Part shown: positions 36,788 to 44,526 of the stretch, piece by piece
How positions within the stretch are numbered: the stretch's first letter is position 1
How the letters are laid out: each line of letters begins with the position of its first letter
From: Streptomyces mobaraensis
GTDB lineage: Bacteria > Actinomycetota > Actinomycetes > Streptomycetales > Streptomycetaceae
NCBI RefSeq assembly: GCF_020099395.1
Contig: NZ_CP083590.1
Span: forward strand, 2,790,001-2,854,000
Reading direction: 5' to 3'
DNA: 64,000 bases
The notes under the pieces: generated by a model
Told to the model about the DNA's origin: nothing
Databases searched by the model: none
Seen by the model: only the letters and a program-made list of their open reading frames with translations
Made by a program: the position numbers and the translations under genes

Positions 36788-37109
36788 CGGGCGGCGGCCA
36801 AGCCGTCGGACAGACCTGTGGTGCCCGTCTTCGGGTCCTCGGCCGCCGGCGGAGGACTAGTGGCAGAGGAGGAGGCTCAGGGCACTGTCGAGGACGGAAG
36901 CGGCCTCGGGTTCCTCTCCCGGCCTGCCCGCCCGCGCGTCCCACTCCGCTTCCAGCACCTGAAGATCGAGCAGCACCACTGTCCCTCACCCTCTCCGCGT
37001 CGCGACGGACATCCCGCTTTGAGGTCTACCGGGGAAGCGCCGGGCAGCGGCAGGCGTGGAGCCCGGCGTCCGGATGCGTGGCCCGGCGCCGCCGCCGTGG
37101 TGCGCCCCC
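36788..37109. other. Gap with no gene between msrA and the glycosyltransferase gene
   Basis: About 320 nt between convergent genes. A GTG-started frame on the plus strand (36818-37141) has no ribosome binding site, poor composition and overlaps the next gene, so it is not credible. No repeat or strong hairpin was seen. Confidence 0.5.
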
Positions 37110-38360
37110 TCACGCCCCCGCGAGCCGGTTCACCGCCGTGACCACCGGGGCCACCCCGTCCTCCGTGCGGAGCCGGGTCGCCAGGGTCTGGGCGCGGGTG
37201 CGGTAGCCGGGGTCGGTGGTGGCCCTGCGGAGGGCCGTGGTGAGGGTGGGGGCGGTGAGGCGGCGGAGGGGGACGGGGCCGGGGGAGACGCCGAGGGCGG
37301 CCAGCCGGCCGGACCAGAAGAAGGCGTCGAACTGGACGGGCACGGGCACCGCGGGAACGCCCGCGCGCAGACCGGCGGCCGTGGTCCCCGCGCCCGCGTG
37401 GTGCACCAAGGCCGCCAGCCGCGGGAACAGGACGGCGTGCGGCAGCTCGTCGACGGTAAGCAGGTCGTCGCCCTCGGCCTCCAGTCCGGCCCAGCCCCGC
37501 TGGACGATGCCCCGCAGACCGGCCGCGCGCAGGGCGCGCACGAACGTCGCGGCGAGGCGCTCGGGGTGCGGCAGGGTCGCGCTGCCCATCCCGACGAAGA
37601 CCGGCGGCGGGCCGGCCGCGAGGAAGTCCCGGACCCGGGCGGGCAGTTCCGCGTCGGGCGCGGTGTACGGCCACCAGTAGCCGTCGACGGTGAGGCCCGG
37701 ATGCCAGTCGGCCGGGCGCGGTACGACGAGGGGGCTGAAGCCGTGGTGCACGGGCCAGCACTGGCGTTCCCGGATCCGCCGGGCGGCGCGCGAGCCGAGG
37801 GGCGGCAGGCCGAGCCGGGCGCGTACGGTGCGCGCGGCGTGCACGAAGATGCTGTCCACGGCGGCGTTCACGGCCCGCCCGGCCAGCCGGTTGGCGGTGG
37901 CGCCCCAGGAGCCGGAGGCGAGGAGCGGGGGCGCGAACGCCCGTGACGGGGCGTGCGGCTGCAGGTAGACGCCCATGCTCGGCAGGCCGAGCCCGGTGGC
38001 GATGGTGTGCCCCAGCGTGCCGAGCCCGCTCGACACCAGCAGCACGTCGGCTTCCTCGGCCGCCCGGAGCAGATCGTCGAGCATCCGCTCCAGGGCCGAC
38101 CGGGCCATGGCCCCGACCCGGGCCATTTGCCCGATGCCCGTCGGGCTCTCCTGCAGGGCCCGGCCCTGTTCGGTGTGCATTTCCGCCTGCGGATCCACCG
38201 GCAGGGCGTGGAAGCGGAGCCCCGCGGCCTCGGCCAGCGGTGCGAAAGAGCCGTGGGTGACCAGGGTGACCTCATGTCCGGCGCGGGCCAGGCCGCGTCC
38301 CAGGCCCGTGAAGGGCGCCACGTCGCCCCGCGACCCCGCCGTCATCAACGCCACTCGCAT
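37110..38360 (-). CDS. GT1-family glycosyltransferase (MGT/sterol glucosyltransferase-like)
   Basis: GT-B fold UDP- or dNDP-sugar glycosyltransferase, 416 residues. The N-terminal acceptor domain starts MRVALMTAGSRGDVAPFTGLGRGLARAGHEVTLV-like, the form seen in sterol glucosyltransferases, macrolide-inactivating and antibiotic glycosyltransferases. The C-terminal donor site is VHHAGAGTTAAGLRAGVPAV then PVQFDAFFWSGRLAALGV, the PSPG-like motif with the HHxGAGT core. No membrane helix, so cytosolic or peripheral. There are no sugar-nucleotide or biosynthetic genes nearby, so a role in resistance by glycosylation or in modifying a lipid or xenobiotic is more likely than in a gene cluster. The acceptor is unknown. 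Confidence 0.9.
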   Translation of the reverse strand: MRVALMTAGSRGDVAPFTGLGRGLARAGHEVTLVTHGSFAPLAEAAGLRFHALPVDPQAEMHTEQGRALQESPTGIGQMARVGAMARSALERMLDDLLRAAEEADVLLVSSGLGTLGHTIATGLGLPSMGVYLQPHAPSRAFAPPLLASGSWGATANRLAGRAVNAAVDSIFVHAARTVRARLGLPPLGSRAARRIRERQCWPVHHGFSPLVVPRPADWHPGLTVDGYWWPYTAPDAELPARVRDFLAAGPPPVFVGMGSATLPHPERLAATFVRALRAAGLRGIVQRGWAGLEAEGDDLLTVDELPHAVLFPRLAALVHHAGAGTTAAGLRAGVPAVPVPVQFDAFFWSGRLAALGVSPGPVPLRRLTAPTLTTALRRATTDPGYRTRAQTLATRLRTEDGVAPVVTAVNRLAGA

Positions 38361-38697
38361 GGTCCGCAGTATGCCGCGCGACGGCGGTCGCCGCCCTCAC
38401 ATCCAGGGAGCCCGCGCACTCCCGTTCGACCGACAGATACCGGCCGACCCGGGGGCCACCCTTTCGTGGCGCGCGTCGCGGCGAGCCGTCACGTCATCCC
38501 AACCCGCCTTATTTACAGGCTCATTGACATGCGTCGCCTATGCAACTGTTCGTTCGGGCCGGACAGTTGGCGGGCACCTCGCGTTCCGTGACCTTTGCCA
38601 CGACGCCACACCCTGGGGCATCGCCACAGGAGTGAGCTAGCGTCACAGCACCCCATCCGGCCACACCAAGTCCCCCAGTAACGGCCGGACATGAAGA

Positions 38698-38769
38698 CGG
38701 GGAAGAGGGCCGCACGCGTCCCGAATCGGCTGCAATCCTCACCGGAACGCCCGCATGCCCTCTTCCCCG
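38698..38769 (+). promoter_or_regulatory. 13-bp inverted repeat in the leader of the exported protein gene
   Basis: CGGGGAAGAGGGC (38698-38710) pairs perfectly with GCCCTCTTCCCCG (38757-38769) across 46 nt. The right arm ends about 10 nt before the AGGAGG of the gene at 38792. In the mRNA this would be a stable stem close to the ribosome binding site; on DNA it could be a paired operator. Confidence 0.55.
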
Positions 38770-38791
38770 GCATACCACAGGAGGAGTGTAC

Positions 38792-39313
38792 GTGAAGCGC
38801 ACAACCCTACGCTCGGCGGGCGTCATCGCCCTGGCCGCCGTCACCATCGGCGTCGCGGCCCCCGCCGCCCTGGCCGCGACCGAGGACACCCGGCCCGCGG
38901 CCGTCGCCGGTCTCGACGATCCCACCGAGGAGGACCTGCACGTCGTCACCCTGACAGAGGCCCAGGAGGCCGCGCGGTCGCTGCTCGCCAGCGACGAGCG
39001 GGAGGCCCAGGAGCTGGTGGCGTCCCTCGACCCCGAGGAACTGGCCGACCTGCGGGCCGTCGCCGACGGGCAGGCCCCCCAGGAGCTCAAGGCGAGCTGG
39101 GCGAAGGTCCTGAAGCTGATGAAGAAGATCGGCGGTTGGGCCAAAGCCGTCGCCGGCACCTACAAAACGTTCAAGGACTGGTACAACGGGCTGCCCTGGC
39201 CGGTCAGGGCCGCGATCAGGTCCCTGACGGTGGGCTACTCGCTCTACGACATCTACTGGCACTTCCACAACGGCGGTTACGCACCCGACCCGAAGGTGGC
39301 CGCCGGCGCGTGA
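38792..39313 (+). CDS. Exported protein of unknown function
   Basis: Unrecognised 173-residue secreted protein. A clear signal peptide (VKRTTLRSAGVIALAAVTIG, cut after AALA near residue 28) is followed by an acidic helical domain (residues about 30-95, EEDLHVVTLTEAQEAARSLL) and then a Lys/Trp/aromatic-rich region (WAKVLKLMKKIGGWAKAVAG, then TYKTFKDWYNGLPWPVRAAI), which is amphipathic and cationic. The acidic half followed by a cationic aromatic half resembles a propeptide-bacteriocin layout, but this is only a visual likeness. GTG 38792 has AGGAGG 8 nt upstream; a GTG at 38786 is too close to it. A long inverted repeat lies in the leader. No transporter or immunity gene is recognised, though a small membrane protein follows. 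Confidence 0.75.
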   Translation: MKRTTLRSAGVIALAAVTIGVAAPAALAATEDTRPAAVAGLDDPTEEDLHVVTLTEAQEAARSLLASDEREAQELVASLDPEELADLRAVADGQAPQELKASWAKVLKLMKKIGGWAKAVAGTYKTFKDWYNGLPWPVRAAIRSLTVGYSLYDIYWHFHNGGYAPDPKVAAGA

Positions 39314-39408
39314 CGGAACGGGGTGGCCGGGCCGCGGCGGTCTCGCGGCCCGGCCACCCCGGCACACGGCATCATGATGAGGGCGACCCGAGGAGGCGAC
39401 AGCGAGCC

Positions 39409-39696
39409 ATGACACCCCCGGCCGGTGATCAGGAGATGTCGGACGACAAGGCGAGCGAAGGCACCTGGGCGCTCCCGCTCCTGGCGGTCATCCCGACCGT
39501 CTGCCTGACGTTCGTCACCGACCCGTCCACCGTCTGGTACGTCATCGCCTGGGTCTTCTGGGGCCTGTCCGCGGCCCTTCTCGCCGTCGGCTGGGCGGAC
39601 GTCGTACGCCATGGAGTGCGTGGGGCCACCGGCTGGACGACGTGCGCGATCGCCCACGGGGTCATCGGGTGGCAGGCGGCGCACCTGCTCGCCTGA
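39409..39696 (+). CDS. Small membrane protein, hypothetical
   Basis: Unrecognised 95-residue protein with two or three hydrophobic segments (WALPLLAVIPTVCLTFV, WYVIAWVFWGLSAALLAVGW, and a weaker TTCAIAHGVIGWQAAHLL). The ATG at 39409 has an AGGAGG site about 11 nt upstream; an ATG at 39436 is possible. It lies 95 nt after the exported-protein gene on the same strand. It could act with that protein, but nothing in the sequence proves it. Confidence 0.65.
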   Translation: MTPPAGDQEMSDDKASEGTWALPLLAVIPTVCLTFVTDPSTVWYVIAWVFWGLSAALLAVGWADVVRHGVRGATGWTTCAIAHGVIGWQAAHLLA

Positions 39697-39850
39697 CCGG
39701 TGACCGGCACCCGGTATCCGGTGACCGGTGGCCCGACAGGGCCGCCCGCGCCGCTCCCTCCCGACGAATGAGCGTCGAACAGACCGTGAAATACCCGGAA
39801 ACGGCCGCCGATCCGGGCGCGCAAGGGGTAGCGCTCGAACCCCAGTTCAG

Positions 39851-39856
39851 TAATCT
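39851..39856 (+). promoter_or_regulatory. -10 box of a leaderless promoter for the XRE regulator gene
   Basis: TAATCT ends 7 nt before the GTG at 39864 and no ribosome binding site is present. GAAC-CCCA-GTTC (39837-39848) just upstream is a short palindrome that could be an autoregulatory site. Confidence 0.5.
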
Positions 39857-39863
39857 CGGCCGA

Positions 39864-41144
39864 GTGCTTGATCACGACGAGACCAGCCCGCCGTCGCGCC
39901 ACCGGCTCACGACGGGGGACCGCCTGCGCATCGCCCGTCGGGCGCGCGGGCTGTCCGCCGCCCAGTTGGCGCAGAAGGCCGCCATCTCCCCCAGCTACGT
40001 ACAGAAGTTGGAGTCGGGAAAGCGGAAGCCGTCGGCCGCGCTCGTCCTGGCCCTCGCGAAGGCGCTGCACCTCGGCCCGGAGGCCCTCACCGGGCAGCCG
40101 CACTACGGTGAACCGGAAGCGGACGATGGGGTGTACGCCGTGCTGCCGGAGCTCCGCAGGGCCCTGCTGTGCTACGACAGCCCCGACGACCTGCTCATGC
40201 CTCCCCGCCCGCTGCCGGTGCTGGCCTCGGAGGTCGACCAGGTGGCGGCCCTCCGGCGGGACGCCCGGTACGTCCCCATGGGTCCCCTTCTCGCGCCGGT
40301 CATCGCGGAGTTGACGCATATCGCCCTGGACGGCCGGGAGGCCGACCGGTACGAGGCATTCCGCCAGCTGGCCCGCTCCTACCGGGCGGTCAACTCCCTG
40401 GCGCACAAGACCGGCCACCACGATCTGTCGCACACCGCCCTGGAACGGGTGCGGTGGGCCGCCGACCGCTCCGGCGACCCGTTGCTGCCGATCACGGCCG
40501 GATACCTGGTCGCCGGGGCGATGCTCCGCCACGGCGCGTACGCCCCGGCGCGCCGCCAACTCCGCGCGCTCCACGCCGAACTCGGAAAGCTGCGCCCCAC
40601 GGCCGCACCCGCCACGGCCGCCCCGGACGACGTGCTCGCCGTCCACGGAGCGGTCCTGCTGAAGCTCGCGGTGCTGGAAGCGCGCGAGAACGCCCCCGAA
40701 CGGGCGCGGGACCGGCTGCGGGAGGCGGAGGACGTGGCACGGGCGGCCGGGAACCGCGACTCCCTCGCGTACGAGATGTCGTTCGGCCCGACGAACATCC
40801 GCATCCACGAGCTGCACACGGCGCTGGTCACGGGCGATACGGAACGGGCCCTCGCGCTGCCGGCGCGCTGGTCGCCGGTTCCGGGCGGGGAGTGGACTCC
40901 TCCCGCCGGCACGGCCGGTGAGCGGTCGAGCCACCACTTCATCGACCTGGCCTCCGCCCGGCTCGCCGCCGGGGACAGGTCCGGGGCGTTCGCCGCGCTG
41001 AAGCGGGCGCGCAAACTGGCGCCGAACCACACGCGGTTCCACCCGTCCGTCCGCGAGACGTCGGCCGCGCTGCTGCGGATGGACGCGAGTCCTCCCAATG
41101 AGCTGGTGCGCTTCGGCAGTTGGGCAGGCGTCGGGACCGCATAA
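39864..41144 (+). CDS. XRE-family regulator with TPR-like C-terminal domain
   Basis: DNA-binding protein of 426 residues. The N-terminal Cro/C1 helix-turn-helix is DRLRIARRARGLSAAQLAQK, then AAISPSYVQKLESGKRKPSA, with the recognition helix at SYVQKLESG. The remaining 330 residues are helical and TPR-like (ARSYRAVNSLAHKTGHHDLS, APARRQLRALHAELGKL), the layout of many Streptomyces XRE regulators that sense a peptide or small molecule. The GTG at 39864 is selected because a TAATCT box sits 7 nt upstream; an ATG at 39768 would add 32 unlikely residues. It heads a run of five genes on the same strand and is the probable local regulator. No DUF397 partner follows. Confidence 0.85.
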   Translation: MLDHDETSPPSRHRLTTGDRLRIARRARGLSAAQLAQKAAISPSYVQKLESGKRKPSAALVLALAKALHLGPEALTGQPHYGEPEADDGVYAVLPELRRALLCYDSPDDLLMPPRPLPVLASEVDQVAALRRDARYVPMGPLLAPVIAELTHIALDGREADRYEAFRQLARSYRAVNSLAHKTGHHDLSHTALERVRWAADRSGDPLLPITAGYLVAGAMLRHGAYAPARRQLRALHAELGKLRPTAAPATAAPDDVLAVHGAVLLKLAVLEARENAPERARDRLREAEDVARAAGNRDSLAYEMSFGPTNIRIHELHTALVTGDTERALALPARWSPVPGGEWTPPAGTAGERSSHHFIDLASARLAAGDRSGAFAALKRARKLAPNHTRFHPSVRETSAALLRMDASPPNELVRFGSWAGVGTA

Positions 41145-41252
41145 GGGCGGTGTCAAGGGGCCGCGCCGGAGGACGCGCGGACAATCTGTCCGCACGCGAA
41201 CGCCCGGTGAATGGAATGGTCGGCCTCACGTTGTGGAAGAGGAGACCGTTCG

Positions 41253-41723
41253 ATGTCCAGCGCCCGTCCGGCGGCCCGGCAGCCCCTCCCCCCGCGCTGG
41301 GTGCCCGTCGGCGACGGGCCGCACCTGTGCGCGGCGGGGGAACGGTGGGACGCCGTACGCGTCGGGGAGGCCGTCGGCCGGCGGGCGGTCGCGTTCCTCC
41401 GGGAGGCCGGCGAACCGGTCGGCCCGGTGGTGCTGGACCCCGAAGGGCCCGAGCCCCGGATGTACTTCCTCGTCCCGGTGGGCACGGCAGCCCTCTGGGA
41501 GGTGCAGGGCACGGTGCCGCTCGGGCCGCGCTGCCACGTCCTCGTCCCGTCCGCCGAGCGCACCCGGCCGCCCGGCCTGCACTGGCACGTCGTTCCCGCC
41601 GCACCCCGTTCGCCCACGCGACCGGACGCGCTGCGGCAGGCGATCGGCAGGGCGCGCAAGGCCCGCGCCGAGGAGGAGTCCCGGGAAAGCCGGGCGGCGC
41701 GGCCCGGGGAAGTGGCGTCCTGA
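41253..41723 (+). CDS. Hypothetical protein, 156 residues
   Basis: Not recognised. A compact protein without signal peptide or membrane helix; beta-strand-like stretches (RWVPVGDGPHLCAAGERWDA, GPVVLDPEGPEPRMYFLVPVG, CHVLVPSAERTRPPGLHWHV) end in a basic C-terminal tail. The 'WxxVxxGPHLxxxGxxWDAVRV' opening recalls a domain found next to XRE regulators in other Streptomyces, which I know only as hypothetical. GAGGAG about 9 nt before the ATG at 41253 supports the start. Its TGA overlaps the next ATG (TGATG), so the pair is coupled. Confidence 0.75.
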   Translation: MSSARPAARQPLPPRWVPVGDGPHLCAAGERWDAVRVGEAVGRRAVAFLREAGEPVGPVVLDPEGPEPRMYFLVPVGTAALWEVQGTVPLGPRCHVLVPSAERTRPPGLHWHVVPAAPRSPTRPDALRQAIGRARKARAEEESRESRAARPGEVAS

Positions 41724-42844
41724 TGGCGCCGATCACCCGAGGGGCCGCCGGCCGGGGCGAGTTCCGGCCCCGCTTCGACCCCGCCGGGCTGGACGACGAG
41801 CTGCGGATGGTGCTGCCCGACCTGCCCGCCGGACGCTGGCTGTCGATGCGGCACCTGCTGGACCGGACCCTCCTCGCCCGCGACTGGAGCCGGTGGGCGA
41901 GCCGCACCCAGGTCCTGGGCGCGGCCGCCGCCGGAACGGACATGGTGCGGATGTGGCGGGCGGAGGAGCCGGACAGCGTCGCCGCGGCCGTGATGCACGC
42001 CCGGGTGGCGGTCGAGCGGACCGTACGCGCGTACCGCGTCGGGCACCCGGACGCCGCCCGGCTGTGGGACGAGGCGGTGGAGGCGTGCCGCGTCGCGGCG
42101 TACGCGTCCCCGGACGACCCCGTGCCCTGGATCTGCCTGCTCTCCCTGGCCCCGCTGGACGGGCACCAGCGGCTCCCCGAGCACCGGGTGCCCGCCCCGG
42201 ACCCGCTGCTGGCCCCCGGTCCGTGGAACCTGCTGGGCGAGGTCGAGCGGCGCGATCCGGGCAACCGCGAGGCGTACCACCGGATGACGACGCTGCTGGC
42301 CACCCGGGCGGACGGTTCCTGGGGGCAGGCGCACCAGTTCGTCCGGTGGGTGCTCGACCGGACGCCGCACGGCTCGCCGCTGCTGGTCCTGCCGCTCTAC
42401 GTGCGCGTGGGGCTGTGGCGCGACCGGCACGGCCCCGGCCGGGAGTTGGACATGTACTGGGCCGGGGAGTACGCCGTCCAGGACGCTGAACGCGCCCTGT
42501 GGGGCTGGTTCGACGCGAGGTTCCACGCGGCGGGTTCCGACACGCCCGTCCCGGACGCGGCAGGAGGTGGCGCGGCAGGCCCGCCCGACCTCTCGATCCT
42601 CGACCTCAGCCACCTCGCCCACGCCTTATGGGCGGCCCACCGGTTCACCGAGGCCGCCCGGGTGTTCGCGGCGATGGGACCGTGCGCGGCCACCCGGCCC
42701 TGGATCCACCGCGCCGAGGCCCACGACCGCCGGCCCGCGGAGGAGGTGGCGGCCGAGTGGATCGTCCGGGCCCGCGCCCAGTGCGAGGCGGCGGCCGAGG
42801 GGCAGGGGGGCGGGGGACAGGGAGGCGGGGGACCGCGCCGGTGA
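41723..42844 (+). CDS. Hypothetical helical-repeat protein, paralogue of the 35-kb protein
   Basis: Unnamed 373-residue protein, Ala/Arg-rich and all-helical, cytosolic, with a Gly/Gln-rich tail. The middle (WDEAVEACRVAAYASPDDPV, then PWICLLSLAPL) aligns by eye with the membrane-anchored protein encoded at 34954-36024, as do the following QAHQFVRWVLDRTPHGSPLL and the TPR-like end (HLAHALWAAHRFTEAARVFAA). This copy lacks the membrane anchor. It starts at the TGATG overlap with the preceding gene. Its place between a regulator and a permease suggests a part in this module, perhaps as a protein-protein adaptor; this is inference. Confidence 0.75.
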   Translation: MAPITRGAAGRGEFRPRFDPAGLDDELRMVLPDLPAGRWLSMRHLLDRTLLARDWSRWASRTQVLGAAAAGTDMVRMWRAEEPDSVAAAVMHARVAVERTVRAYRVGHPDAARLWDEAVEACRVAAYASPDDPVPWICLLSLAPLDGHQRLPEHRVPAPDPLLAPGPWNLLGEVERRDPGNREAYHRMTTLLATRADGSWGQAHQFVRWVLDRTPHGSPLLVLPLYVRVGLWRDRHGPGRELDMYWAGEYAVQDAERALWGWFDARFHAAGSDTPVPDAAGGGAAGPPDLSILDLSHLAHALWAAHRFTEAARVFAAMGPCAATRPWIHRAEAHDRRPAEEVAAEWIVRARAQCEAAAEGQGGGGQGGGGPRR

Positions 42845-42904
42845 GCTTCCGGTAGTCCCCCACCACACCCCCGTCCCGTCCCCGCCGCCCGCGTCGCGAA
42901 CGCC

Positions 42905-42954
42905 AGACCGTCCCCGAACAGACCGTCCCGAAACAGAGCGTCCCCGAACAGACC
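42905..42954 (+). repeat. 15-bp direct repeats before the APC permease gene
   Basis: Three tandem 15-bp units, AGACCGTCCCCGAAC, AGACCGTCCCGAAAC and AGAGCGTCCCCGAAC, from 42905 to 42949, then a partial AGACC. They end 43 nt before the GTG at 42997, within the 152-nt gap after the helical-repeat gene. A 15-bp period places the units on alternating faces of the helix; they look like regulator iterons or a decoy array. Confidence 0.7.
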
Positions 42955-42996
42955 CCCTTGTCACCCTTCCCGTTCAGCGCTTCGGAGGTAAGTCCT

Positions 42997-44526
42997 GTGT
43001 CCTTTACGTCGAGACCACGAGCAGGAGTGGGGCCGGACCACTCCATGCGGCTGCCGGACGAGAGCGAGCGGCTGCGGGACCTCGGCTACCAGCCGGTGCT
43101 GGCGCGGCGCATGGGCGGATTCGGCAACTTCGCCATCAGCTTCAGCATCATCTCGGTGCTGTCCGGCTGCATGACCCTCTACGGCTTCGGCCTGAACACC
43201 GGCGGCCCGTCGGTGATGATGTGGGGCTGGGCCGGCGTCGGCCTGATGGTGCTCTTCATCGGCATGGCGCTGGCCGAGGTCACCAGCGCCTACCCCACCT
43301 CCGGCGCGATGTTCTACATGGCCAACCGGCTCGGCGGCCGCCGCTGGGGCTACTACACCGGCTGGGTCAACCTGCTGGGCCTGCTGGGCAGCATCGCGGG
43401 CAGCGGCTACGGCGCGGCCCAGTTCATCGGCGCGCTCATCGAGCTGCGGTTCGGGCACGCGCCGACCCCGGAGTCGACCCTGCTGATCTTCGGTGTCATC
43501 CTCCTGGTCTTCGGCGTGCTGAACCTCTTCGGCGTGCGGATGGTCGGGTTCCTCAACTCGGTCAGCGTGTGGTGGCACCTGCTCGGTGTGGCCATCATCG
43601 TCGGCGTGCTGTGGATCGCGCCGGACGGCCACCAGTCGCCGTCGTTCGTCTTCACCAAGTTCGTGAACAACACCGGGTGGGACAACCCGCTGTACGTGAC
43701 GGCGCTCGGTCTGCTGCTCGCCCAGTACACGTTCACCGGCTACGACGCGTCGGCCCACCTCTCCGAGGAGACCACCAACGCCTCGATGGCCTCCGCCCGC
43801 GGAATGGTGCGTTCGATCTGGGTGTCGTGGATCGCGGGCTTCGTCCTGCTGGCCGGTCTGACCTTCGCCATCAGCGACTACACGACGACGGCCGAGGCGG
43901 GGGTGCCGCCCGCGCAGATCTTCCTCGACGCCGTGGGGACGAACGGCGCGACGTTCCTGCTGCTGATCGTCATCGGCGCGCAGCTGTTCTGCGCCAACGC
44001 GGGCATCGCGTCGGCGAGCCGGATGACGTTCGCGTTCAGCCGCGACGGCGCGCTGCCGGGCTCCCGGCTGTGGCGGCGGGTCAGCAGCAAGACGCAGACC
44101 CCGTACCCGGCCGTGTGGCTGGCGGTCGTCGGTCCCTTCGTCCTCGCCCTGCCGTCGCTGTACTCCACCACCGCCTACAACGCCGTCACGGCCATCAACG
44201 TCATCGGCATCACGCCCTCGTACGTCATCCCCGTGTTCCTGCGGCTGCGCCACCCCGAGCGGTTCACCCCGGGGCCGTGGAGCCTGGGCCGCTGGAGCCG
44301 GCCGGTCGGCTGGATAGCCGTCGGCTGGGTGGCGTTCGCGACCGTCCTGTTCTGCCTGCCGCAGACCAGCCCGGTCAACGCGGAGACGATGAACTACGCC
44401 TCCATCGCCCTGGCCGCGGCGCTGCTGCTGGCCACCGCCTGGTGGCCGTTCGCCAAGAGCTCCCTCACCACGCCCACGTACGACACCTCGTCCCGCGGCA
44501 CCCAGCTCATGGAGGACATCGTCTGA
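42997..44526 (+). CDS. APC-superfamily amino acid/amine permease
   Basis: Cytoplasmic-membrane permease of 509 residues with 12 predicted helices, of the amino acid-polyamine-organocation superfamily. MGGFGNFAISFSIISVLSGC and ALAEVTSAYPTSGAMFYMAN are the conserved helix 1 and 2-3 blocks; FTGYDASAHLSEET is the helix 6 region found in GABA/choline- and ethanolamine-type permeases. The GTG at 42997 follows GGAGG by 8 nt. Its TGA overlaps the ATG of the GS-like ligase gene as TGATG. This coupling suggests it brings in the substrate that the ligase glutamylates, perhaps an amine such as ethanolamine or a polyamine. Substrate is not readable from sequence. Confidence 0.9.
   Translation: MSFTSRPRAGVGPDHSMRLPDESERLRDLGYQPVLARRMGGFGNFAISFSIISVLSGCMTLYGFGLNTGGPSVMMWGWAGVGLMVLFIGMALAEVTSAYPTSGAMFYMANRLGGRRWGYYTGWVNLLGLLGSIAGSGYGAAQFIGALIELRFGHAPTPESTLLIFGVILLVFGVLNLFGVRMVGFLNSVSVWWHLLGVAIIVGVLWIAPDGHQSPSFVFTKFVNNTGWDNPLYVTALGLLLAQYTFTGYDASAHLSEETTNASMASARGMVRSIWVSWIAGFVLLAGLTFAISDYTTTAEAGVPPAQIFLDAVGTNGATFLLLIVIGAQLFCANAGIASASRMTFAFSRDGALPGSRLWRRVSSKTQTPYPAVWLAVVGPFVLALPSLYSTTAYNAVTAINVIGITPSYVIPVFLRLRHPERFTPGPWSLGRWSRPVGWIAVGWVAFATVLFCLPQTSPVNAETMNYASIALAAALLLATAWWPFAKSSLTTPTYDTSSRGTQLMEDIV

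Noticed and set aside
37110..38360. Glycosyltransferase as part of a biosynthetic gene cluster
   Set aside because: No polyketide, peptide, terpene or deoxysugar genes are within the window.
38524..38552. Promoter from TTGACA at 38524
   Set aside because: No TANNNT hexamer lies 16-19 bp downstream, and the gene start is 260 nt away.
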